Source: Spartobacteria bacterium UBA5019
Lineage (GTDB): Bacteria > Verrucomicrobiota > Verrucomicrobiia > Chthoniobacterales > Terrimicrobiaceae
DNA length: 5,748 nt
Direction: 5' to 3'
Assembly: GCA_002396485.1 (NCBI GenBank)
Contig: DGXZ01000055.1
Location: forward strand, 1-5,748
Below are positions 1 to 4,241 of the stretch, one piece after another. The notes under the pieces are model-generated. The model had not been told where the DNA came from and searched no databases. It saw nothing but the letters and a program-made list of their open reading frames with translations. The position numbers and the translations under genes were made by a program. The first letter of the stretch is position 1, and every line of letters begins with the position of its first letter.

Positions 1-457
1 ATGCCGAGTGGGAAAAGATCCCATCGGCAATAACGAGGCTTGGGGAACTCCCGATTTCAAATCCTCTGGAGTCGTAAAGGTAGTCCAGCGCGTCCTCATT
101 CATGAAAAAAATCGCATACCCGAATTTTTGAATTCCCATCTCCAACCCCCATGAGAAGCCCGTGAGGTTGTAAAAACTCATAGGCTTTGATTTTTCGAAA
201 AGAACACCTGTGGCGGTTTCCACGCCGATTCCCAGAGCGAGTTTTTTGGCCTCTGGAAATACCAGGATCGCATAGGCGCGATCCACGTTCTCGGCGGCCA
301 CCCGGCTGCGCCTGAAAAGACGGCTCAGAGCGCCCCGCGCCTTCTTCTCGATCTCGTTTGGTGAGACTGCCTCCGCATGAGGTAACAGCCCAATGGAGAG
401 GCACAGCAACAGAATGCCGAACAAGCATCGCTTTCCAACAAGGTGCGGAGTTTTCAT
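1..457 (-). CDS. SYLF/Ysc84-domain lipid-binding-type exported protein, partial (C-terminus beyond window)
   Basis: The minus strand is open from an ATG at 457-455 to the window edge, giving 152 residues. Residues 1-30 look like a Sec signal peptide: K9/R10, a hydrophobic stretch CLFGILLLCLSIGLL, then a likely cleavage after AEA (28-30). The rest follows the SYLF (Ysc84/DUF500) pattern: a helical start (residues 33-60), AILVFPEAKK (63-72), a glycine-rich strand GIGVETATGVLF (76-87), FYNLTGFSWGLEMGIQKFGYAIFFMNEDALDYL (95-127) and GFEIGSSPSLVIAD (132-145). SYLF domains bind phosphoinositides in eukaryotes; the role of bacterial exported versions is poorly known. An in-frame stop at 493-491 leaves this as the only ATG start. 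No Shine-Dalgarno sequence precedes it. It is transcribed away from the neighbouring dehydrogenase. Family assignment is firm; function is not. Confidence 0.85.
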   Translation of the reverse strand, partial: MKTPHLVGKRCLFGILLLCLSIGLLPHAEAVSPNEIEKKARGALSRLFRRSRVAAENVDRAYAILVFPEAKKLALGIGVETATGVLFEKSKPMSFYNLTGFSWGLEMGIQKFGYAIFFMNEDALDYLYDSRGFEIGSSPSLVIADGIFSHSA

Positions 458-510
458 CAGCGCAGGATGTGCGATACAGGTCGGTGTCGCCTATGGGGCG
501 AAGTCCTCAC

Positions 511-536
511 GCCCTCGGCAAACCGGAGGCGAGGGC
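511..536. repeat. 7-bp inverted repeat in the divergent intergenic region
   Basis: GCCCTCG (511-517) and CGAGGGC (530-536) are perfectly complementary around a 12-nt spacer. An overlapping alternative fold pairs CCTC with GAGG and GG with CC across a CAAA loop, with one bulged G. No T-run follows on either side, so it is a poor intrinsic terminator. It lies between the two divergent genes and could be an operator or an RNA leader hairpin for the minus-strand gene; that role is inference. Confidence 0.35.
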
Positions 537-551
537 GGTCGGGCGCAGATT

Positions 552-579
552 TTGGAAATTCTCAGGTTCACGCAATAAT
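552..579 (+). promoter_or_regulatory. Candidate sigma70-type promoter for the dehydrogenase gene
   Basis: TTGGAA at 552-557 matches four of six consensus -35 bases. AATAAT at 574-579 matches five of six -10 bases. The spacer is 16 bp. Transcription would start near 586, about 29 nt before the ATG at 615. This placement makes an upstream TTG start at 579 unlikely. Confidence 0.4.
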
Positions 580-614
580 TGCATCGCCACGGCATCAGGG
601 CGCGTAAAAGTGGC

Positions 615-1301
615 ATGGCAAATATTCTTATTACTGGCGCGTCGAGCGGAGTCGGGGCTGAGCTGGCGAGGCGCCTCTCAGCTCGTGGAGACTCGCTTTT
701 TCTCAGCGGACGCTCTGAGGAAAAACTCGAAAACCTCGGCTTGAACGCTCCCATTTTCGCAGCTGATCTCACCTCCCCCGGAGTGGCAGAGAAACTTGTC
801 GCCTCTGCTATTTCGGATATGGGTTCCATCGATATCGTCATTCACTGCGCAGGGATTGGTCTTATCAAACCGGCTTCCGACACAACGGATGCCGAATTCA
901 CACATGTCATGAACGTGAACACGCGAGCGGCGTTTCTCCTCGCCCGTGAGACCTGCAAAGCAATGGCCGAGGCGAAGAAAGGTCTTTTTATTACGATCCC
1001 GGGCATTCTCGGCAAGGCTCCCATGCGCAATGCCTCGGCTTATGTGGCCAGCAAATATGCACTCACCGGGATGATCAAATGCTTCGCCCAAGAGTATCAG
1101 CGTTCGGGCCTGCGATTCTGTCTTTTCCATCTCGGAGGCATCGACACGCCATTTTGGGATCTGATTCAAATGGCCGTTCAGCGTGATAAAATGATTCCCG
1201 TCTCGACGGCTGCTGATCTGATTCTACAGGCCATCGATGCACCTCCACACTTGGTGTTGAGCGAGGTGGTGATGCAGCCGGATAGCCATCAGTTGGTCTG
1301 A
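615..1301 (+). CDS. Short-chain dehydrogenase/reductase (SDR) family protein, atypical active site
   Basis: The 228-residue product has the classical SDR layout of about 230-250 residues. The Rossmann cofactor motif TGASSGVG is at residues 7-14. An acidic AADLTS (49-54) sits where the adenine pocket is expected. HCAG (77-80) stands for the usual NNAG, N102 for the structural asparagine, and YVASK (143-147) supplies the catalytic Tyr and Lys. The Ser expected 13 residues before the Tyr, normally in an SS-hydrophobic-x-G segment, is Gly130 after Pro129 (sequence ITIPGILG). A typical SDR would reduce or oxidise a carbonyl/alcohol with NAD(P)H; substrate and cofactor choice cannot be read here. 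ATG at 615 is preferred because residue 1 then directly precedes the first beta strand; a TTG at 579 would add 12 unlike residues. No clear ribosome binding site is seen. The gene ends TGATAA and converges with smpB. Confidence 0.88.
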   Translation: MANILITGASSGVGAELARRLSARGDSLFLSGRSEEKLENLGLNAPIFAADLTSPGVAEKLVASAISDMGSIDIVIHCAGIGLIKPASDTTDAEFTHVMNVNTRAAFLLARETCKAMAEAKKGLFITIPGILGKAPMRNASAYVASKYALTGMIKCFAQEYQRSGLRFCLFHLGGIDTPFWDLIQMAVQRDKMIPVSTAADLILQAIDAPPHLVLSEVVMQPDSHQLV

Positions 1302-1308
1302 TAAACTT

Positions 1309-1320
1309 CCCGGTTTCGGG
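1309..1320. terminator. Weak hairpin between convergent genes, possible bidirectional terminator
   Basis: CCCG and CGGG form a 4-bp G/C stem around a 4-nt loop within the 31-nt gap between the two convergent stop codons. In the minus direction it is followed by AAGTTTATC, in the plus direction by no T-run. The location suits a shared terminator, but the stem is short and the tails are poor. Confidence 0.25.
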
Positions 1321-1332
1321 CTGCCAAAGCGG

Positions 1333-1794
1333 TCAGCGGCCTCGCTTGTTAAATGCCGCCACGGTTCTTTCCGCCTCTCGGTCTTCAACCCTCTTCTTTA
1401 AGTCTTGGCGCTTGTCGGAAGCCAATTTGCCTTTTCCGAGGCCGACTTCCACTTTGACGCGGCCTTTTTTCCAATACATCCGCAGAGCGGGAATGGTGAG
1501 CCCCTCGCGTTCGACGGCCGAAGCGAGTTTGTTGATCTCCGCCCGGTGCAGCAGAAGCCTGCGAGGTCGCTTGGACTCGTGCTGCTCGTGACTCGCACGC
1601 TCATATGGCTGTATGGCGCAGTCGAAGAGGTAAAGGTCGCCGTTCTGTAGCCGGGCGAATGCTCCTTGCATGGAAACAAAACCTGCCCGGAGCGACTTGA
1701 CCTCCGTGCCTTTCAACTCAACGCCAGCCTCGAGTTTTTCGAGAATGCTGTAGTCTCGGAAGGCCTTCCTGTTTGTTGTGATTTCGGAGGACAT
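1333..1794 (-). CDS. smpB: SsrA (tmRNA)-binding protein SmpB
   Basis: SmpB binds the tRNA-like domain of tmRNA and brings it to stalled ribosomes for trans-translation. The 153-residue product matches the usual length of about 150-160. Family segments appear in order: NRKAFRDYSILEKLEAGVEL (8-27), GTEVKSLR (29-36), LYLFDCAIQPYERA (54-67), RRLLLHRAEI (78-87), WKKGRVKVEVGLGKGK (108-123), then a basic C-terminal tail that enters the mRNA channel. The tail keeps the DKR triplet (127-129), but the residue before it, usually His or Tyr, is Ser126, and the lysine pair before it is reduced (GKGKLAS). The gene lies 30 nt downstream of rpoZ on the same strand and is probably cotranscribed with it. No Shine-Dalgarno sequence is visible before the ATG at 1794. 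The tmRNA gene itself is not in the window. Confidence 0.97.
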   Translation of the reverse strand: MSSEITTNRKAFRDYSILEKLEAGVELKGTEVKSLRAGFVSMQGAFARLQNGDLYLFDCAIQPYERASHEQHESKRPRRLLLHRAEINKLASAVEREGLTIPALRMYWKKGRVKVEVGLGKGKLASDKRQDLKKRVEDREAERTVAAFNKRGR

Positions 1795-1824
1795 GGATGC
1801 GGCTTGATGGCCGCCAAGATCCGA

Positions 1825-2034
1825 TTAGATCGCCTCAGTCAGCTCCGGCGCAACGATCACCTTGCCCTGGGCGATTTCCTGAAGCGCGATGTCCGCGAGG
1901 CCCGTGCCTGGATCGACGTCGATGAGCGGACGGCTCCCGGCGTTGAGCTGGCGCACACGGCGTGAAACCATGTTGATGAGGACCTGCGCCTCGGGAATCA
2001 TTTTGGAGGCTTCGTCGATGTATTGGGCTTTCAT
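1825..2034 (-). CDS. rpoZ: DNA-directed RNA polymerase omega subunit
   Basis: Omega helps fold and stabilise the beta-prime subunit of RNA polymerase. The 69-residue product carries the family core: an N-terminal MKAQYIDEASKMI, then VLINMVSRRVRQLNAGSRPLI (18-38) with the conserved R-R-V-x-Q-L, followed by ADIALQEIAQGKV (47-59). It is shorter than the Escherichia coli protein (about 91 residues) and lacks most of the variable C-terminal tail, which is normal for several phyla. It is the first gene of a likely rpoZ-smpB unit and is read divergently from rplA. A good promoter lies upstream (2102-2075). The sequence before the ATG ends GGATAATTTACCC, which is not a Shine-Dalgarno. Confidence 0.92.
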   Translation of the reverse strand: MKAQYIDEASKMIPEAQVLINMVSRRVRQLNAGSRPLIDVDPGTGLADIALQEIAQGKVIVAPELTEAI

Positions 2035-2043
2035 GGGTAAATT

Positions 2044-2069
2044 ATCCGCTGTTGGTTGAAAGAGCGGAT
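2044..2069 (-). promoter_or_regulatory. Inverted repeat at the predicted 5' end of the rpoZ transcript
   Basis: ATCCGCT (2044-2050) and AGCGGAT (2063-2069) are perfect 7-bp complements with a 12-nt loop. The predicted rpoZ transcription start, about 7 nt past the -10 box at 2080-2075, falls near 2068, so the RNA would begin almost exactly with this hairpin and then run about 9 nt to the ATG. It could be an mRNA 5'-end stabiliser, a translation control hairpin or a DNA operator. Confidence 0.4.
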
Positions 2070-2074
2070 TGCGG

Positions 2075-2102
2075 AAAATACGGTTGTTCCCAGCTCAGTC
2101 AA
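2075..2102 (-). promoter_or_regulatory. Promoter for rpoZ-smpB
   Basis: On the minus strand, TTGACT (2102-2097) matches five of six -35 consensus bases and TATTTT (2080-2075) matches four of six -10 bases, separated by 16 bp. The A/T tract at 2101-2120 lies immediately upstream of the -35 box, as an UP element would. Confidence 0.6.
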
Positions 2103-2120
2103 TTTTTTTATTTTTTTAAT
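2101..2120. promoter_or_regulatory. All-A/T tract between divergent promoters, candidate shared UP element
   Basis: Twenty consecutive A/T bases, mostly T on the plus strand in two runs of seven or more, lie between the minus-strand -35 (2102-2097) and the plus-strand -35 (2121-2126). UP elements are A/T-rich sites just upstream of -35 boxes that bind the RNA polymerase alpha C-terminal domain at strong promoters, including those of ribosomal genes. This tract is placed to serve both promoters; function is inferred. Confidence 0.5.
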
Positions 2121-2148
2121 TTGACACTGCTCTTCATTCATCTATCTT
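2121..2148 (+). promoter_or_regulatory. Promoter for the rplA-rplJ-rplL(-rpoB) operon
   Basis: TTGACA (2121-2126) is a perfect -35 consensus. TATCTT (2143-2148) matches four of six -10 bases after a 16-bp spacer. Transcription would begin near 2155, giving a leader of about 63 nt before the rplA ATG. The A/T tract directly upstream suggests a strong promoter. Confidence 0.65.
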
Positions 2149-2153
2149 CACGC

Positions 2154-2208
2154 CTCCCGAAAACGGGAGAAACCTAACCGCAGGAGACCGGATGGTCGTT
2201 CGCACTGC
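2154..2208 (+). promoter_or_regulatory. Structured rplA 5' leader, candidate L1 autoregulatory site
   Basis: Two structures are visible. First, CTCCCG (2154-2159) pairs with CGGGAG (2164-2169) around an AAAA loop, right at the predicted transcript start. Second, GCAG (2180-2183) pairs with CTGC (2205-2208), enclosing GACC (2186-2189) paired with GGTC (2194-2197) around a GGAT loop. The two helices of the second structure are joined by an asymmetric internal loop (2 nt against 7 nt). L1 is known to repress its own operon in several bacteria and archaea by binding an mRNA site with two helices and an asymmetric loop. The similarity is architectural only; I could not establish the conserved L1-contact bases. 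Confidence 0.35.
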
Positions 2209-2257
2209 AATCATTCCATGCAAAAAAAACGAAGCAAACGCTACCGCGCAGCAGTAG
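2192..2257 (+). other. 21-codon leader reading frame with a Shine-Dalgarno, overlapping the rplA start
   Basis: GGAG at 2183-2186 sits 5 nt before an ATG at 2192, the best-spaced Shine-Dalgarno and start pair in the window. The frame runs 21 codons (beginning MVVRTAIIPCKK) to TAG at 2255-2257, so it overlaps the first 40 nt of rplA in another frame. It crosses the eight-A run at 2222-2229 as codons AAA AAA AAC. A -1 shift there would enter the rplA frame. It could be a translated regulatory leader, or chance. The product matches no family I recognise. Confidence 0.3.
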
Positions 2258-2919
2258 CAAAAGTTGAGGCCAACAAAAAATATGCACTGGCCGATGCGAT
2301 CAACACACTCAAGACACTTCCCGCTGTGAAGTTCGATCAGACTGTCACACTTTCTTTCAAACTGGGCGTCGATCCGAAGCAGAGCGACCAGATGGTGCGA
2401 GGCACCTGCCCGCTTCCAAACGGCAGTGGTAAAAATGTTCGCGTATTGGTTTTCGCAACCGGACAAGCTGCTGAAGCTGCCAAGGAAGCCGGCGCCGAAA
2501 TCGTCGGGTTCGAAGACGTGATCAAAAAAGTCACCGGAGGTTTCTCCGACTTCGATGTCGCTATCGCCACGCCTGCAGCCATGGCTGAAGTCCGCAAGCT
2601 CGGTCGTGTTCTTGGACCTCGCGGCCTCATGCCAAATCCAAAAACCGGAACCGTCACCGACGACACCGCCAAAGCCGTCAAGGAAGTCAAGGCGGGTCGC
2701 GTGGAATTCAAGCTCGATAAAAACGGAAATATCGCCGTGCCTGTTGGAAAATTTTCTTTTGATCAACAAGCCCTCGTGGAGAACGGCACCGCCGTCATCG
2801 ATGCCGTTGTCAAGGCCCGTCCTGCAACAGCCAAGGGATCTTTTGTCAATGCCATCACTCTCAGCGCGACAATGTCCCCTGGTCTCTCCGTGGACCCTGC
2901 ACCCTACCTCAAAAACTAA
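2218..2919 (+). CDS. rplA: 50S ribosomal protein L1
   Basis: L1 forms the mobile L1 stalk that handles the exiting tRNA, and in many bacteria represses translation of its own mRNA. The 233-residue product has the usual length. It starts MQKKRSKRYR, typical of the L1 N-terminus, and carries the L1 signature LGPRGLMPNPKTGTVT (132-147), then GRVEFKLDKNGNI (160-172) and the C-terminal LSATMSPGLSVDP (215-227). In most L1 proteins this last segment reads TMGPG; here Ser220 replaces the glycine of the RNA-contacting Thr-Met-Gly triad. The ATG at 2218 gives the expected N-terminus, but no Shine-Dalgarno lies at normal distance; the only good one serves an ATG 26 nt upstream in another frame. It is first in an operon with rplJ 12 nt downstream. 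The usual upstream partner rplK is absent from the window. Confidence 0.97.
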   Translation: MQKKRSKRYRAAVAKVEANKKYALADAINTLKTLPAVKFDQTVTLSFKLGVDPKQSDQMVRGTCPLPNGSGKNVRVLVFATGQAAEAAKEAGAEIVGFEDVIKKVTGGFSDFDVAIATPAAMAEVRKLGRVLGPRGLMPNPKTGTVTDDTAKAVKEVKAGRVEFKLDKNGNIAVPVGKFSFDQQALVENGTAVIDAVVKARPATAKGSFVNAITLSATMSPGLSVDPAPYLKN

Positions 2920-2931
2920 GAACTTCATTCC

Positions 2932-3453
2932 ATGAGACCCGAGAAAACACTCATTGTTTCCGATATCCGCGAAAAACTCCAAGCCTCGCCATACCTGCTC
3001 GTCGTTGATTTCACCGGCATGAAGGTGCCGCATTTTGAAAATCTCCGCACCCGTCTTGCTGACGCCGGTGCGCGAATGAGCGTTGTGAGAAATACTTTTC
3101 TTCGCATCGCTGCAACGGAGCTTCAGATGCCTGAGCTGTCCGACTCGCTTGCGGGTCAGACCGCAATGGTCACTGGCGAAACCGACATCTGTGCTGCCGC
3201 CAAGGTTCTCAAATCCTTCGCAGCCGAGTTCAAGAAGCCAACAGTCCGCGCCGGTGTTCTCGACAACGCGGCACTCAGTGCTGCGCAAGTTGCCGAGCTC
3301 GCCGACCTGCCAAGTAAGGACGTCCTCCGTGCCAAACTGCTTGGTCTGCTTCAGACTCCCGCCAGCCAGTTTGTTCGCATCCTCAACGAACCCGCAGCCA
3401 GCCTGGCTCGCGTGCTCAAGGCCAAGGGCGACGCGCTCGCCGGCGCTCAGTAA
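2932..3453 (+). CDS. rplJ: 50S ribosomal protein L10
   Basis: L10 anchors the L7/L12 dimers to the ribosomal stalk base, next to L11 and 23S rRNA, and in the well-studied case also represses its own operon by binding the mRNA leader. The 173-residue product fits the family. The N-terminal RNA-binding domain shows LLVVDFTGMKVPHFENLRTR (22-41) and ARMSVVRNTFLRIA (47-60), corresponding to the usual LR and V-K-N-T segments with Arg in place of Lys at residue 53. LPSKDVLRAKLLGLLQTP (126-143) is typical. The last helix (about 145-168), hydrophobic and alanine-rich, is the L7/L12-binding part. The gene starts 12 nt after rplA and the ATG is preceded by the same 10-base string as rplA (TCATTCCATG, counting the ATG), with no Shine-Dalgarno. 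Confidence 0.97.
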   Translation: MRPEKTLIVSDIREKLQASPYLLVVDFTGMKVPHFENLRTRLADAGARMSVVRNTFLRIAATELQMPELSDSLAGQTAMVTGETDICAAAKVLKSFAAEFKKPTVRAGVLDNAALSAAQVAELADLPSKDVLRAKLLGLLQTPASQFVRILNEPAASLARVLKAKGDALAGAQ

Positions 3454-3473
3454 TTTCAAAGAAAAAAATTTCA

Positions 3474-3572
3474 TCGCCGTGCCGAAAGGCGAGGGGATGG
3501 ACAACAAGAAAACACAACCGGTTCCTTGTCGGTCAGGCGGCTTCCTGACTCAATCTTCCCGATGCCTCGGGA
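3474..3572 (+). promoter_or_regulatory. Three hairpins in the rplJ-rplL gap
   Basis: The 149-nt gap between rplJ and rplL holds TCGCC/GGCGA (3474-3478 with 3488-3492), which competes with an inner GCC-GAAA-GGC hairpin (3481-3490). It is followed by GTCAGG/CCTGAC (3532-3537 with 3544-3549, 6-nt loop) and TCCCGA/TCGGGA (3557-3562 with 3567-3572, 4-nt loop). None has a T-run, so they are not standard intrinsic terminators. The stretch 3582-3602 before the rplL ATG is A-rich and open. Possible roles are mRNA processing, stability, or adjusting the excess of L7/L12 over L10. Confidence 0.4.
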
Positions 3573-3602
3573 TACGACGACACCAAAACAAAAATACATC
3601 AT

Positions 3603-3986
3603 ATGGCAGATACAACCGCACTCGTCGATCAACTCAGCGGACTCACCGTCCTTGAAATTGCTGACCTCGTTAAACAACTCGAAGAAAAATGGGGCGTCAG
3701 CGCCGCTGCTCCCGTTGCTGTAGCCGCTGCAGGCCCAGCTGGCGGAGCCGCTGCGGCACCCGCAGAGGAGAAGACCTCCTTCGACGTCATTCTCACCGAG
3801 GCAGGCTCCAACAAGATCGCCGTCATTAAAGAAGTTCGCGCCGCTGTGGCCGGACTCGGTCTCGCCGAGGCTAAAGCCCTCGTCGAAGGCGCACCAAAGC
3901 CTCTTAAAGAAGGTGTCACCAAGGAAGAAGCTGCTGAGATCAAGAAGAAGATCGAAGCCGCCGGCGCCAAGGTCGAAGTCAAGTAA
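3603..3986 (+). CDS. rplL: 50S ribosomal protein L7/L12
   Basis: L7/L12 is the multicopy stalk protein that recruits and stimulates translation GTPases (EF-Tu, EF-G, IF2, RF3). The 127 residues divide into the N-terminal dimerisation and L10-binding helices (about 1-31, with LTVLEIADLVKQLEEKWGV), an Ala/Gly/Pro-rich hinge (about 32-56) and the globular C-terminal domain (57-127). The latter has the factor-binding surface KIAVIKEVRAAVAGLGLAEA (71-90), KALVEGAPKPLKEGV (91-105) and the ending EAAGAKVEVK. Length and layout are normal. The gene follows rplJ after a 149-nt structured gap and precedes a strong hairpin. The ATG at 3603 has no Shine-Dalgarno; upstream is A-rich sequence ending ATACATCAT, which may favour initiation by lack of structure. 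Confidence 0.98.
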   Translation: MADTTALVDQLSGLTVLEIADLVKQLEEKWGVSAAAPVAVAAAGPAGGAAAAPAEEKTSFDVILTEAGSNKIAVIKEVRAAVAGLGLAEAKALVEGAPKPLKEGVTKEEAAEIKKKIEAAGAKVEVK

Positions 3987-4000
3987 GCCAGTTTCAAACT

Positions 4001-4054
4001 CCGCAGGGAGGTCCGGAATACCTCTTGACCTCCCTGCGGGTTTAGCTATTTTCA
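4001..4054 (+). terminator. Strong hairpin after rplL, probable terminator/attenuator before rpoB
   Basis: CCGCAGGGAGGTC (4001-4013) is perfectly complementary to GACCTCCCTGCGG (4027-4039), giving a 13-bp stem with a 13-nt loop starting 14 nt after the rplL stop. The tail is GTTTAGCTATTTT, a broken rather than solid T-run, so termination is probably partial. In Escherichia coli a partial terminator and an RNase III site lie at the same place, between rplL and rpoB, and lower beta-subunit synthesis relative to stalk protein. Confidence 0.75.
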
Positions 4055-4241
4055 CACGTTCGCTTTACCAGCAAAAAAAACCACCATCTGCTCCTTCGCC
4101 AAACAAAGCATTTCATCATCCGCCATCGGATCATCTGGAAACATCCAGAATCCTCCGGTCACGGACTTTTTTGCTTTCGCAAAGAGAAGGATGACCACGG
4201 CCTTGGATTAGGCCAAACAACCCGCGGCATCGCAAAAAAAC
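4055..4241 (+). promoter_or_regulatory. rplL-rpoB gap downstream of the terminator: two small hairpins, no clear promoter
   Basis: This 187-nt stretch holds TCTGG/CCAGA (4134-4138 with 4145-4149, AAACAT loop) and GGCCT/AGGCC (4199-4203 with 4210-4214, 6-nt loop), the second only 27 nt before the rpoB ATG. I see no convincing -35/-10 pair, so rpoB probably depends on read-through from the rplA promoter. The final bases before the ATG are CGCAAAAAAAC, with no Shine-Dalgarno. Confidence 0.3.

Noticed and set aside
511..536. Inverted repeat as an intrinsic terminator
   Set aside because: No gene ends nearby and no T-run follows on either strand.
579..614. TTG start giving the dehydrogenase 12 extra N-terminal residues
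   Set aside because: The extra residues precede the first beta strand without family similarity, and the TTG overlaps a predicted -10 box.
2134..3507. A 457-codon open frame on the minus strand opposite rplA and rplJ
   Set aside because: It is exactly antisense to two unmistakable ribosomal protein genes and its product shows no family features. Codon bias of highly expressed genes often leaves the opposite strand open.
3497..3655. A 52-codon frame starting at an ATG directly after GAGGGG and overlapping the rplL start
   Set aside because: The purine run touches the ATG with no spacing, the product looks like translated RNA structure (rich in Arg, Gln, Thr and Ser), and the rplJ-rplL hairpins explain the sequence better. 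The parallel with the rplA leader frame is noted but weak.
4191..4211. A six-codon frame (MTTALD) after AGAAGG upstream of rpoB
   Set aside because: There is no spacing between the purine run and the ATG, and so short a frame is expected by chance.
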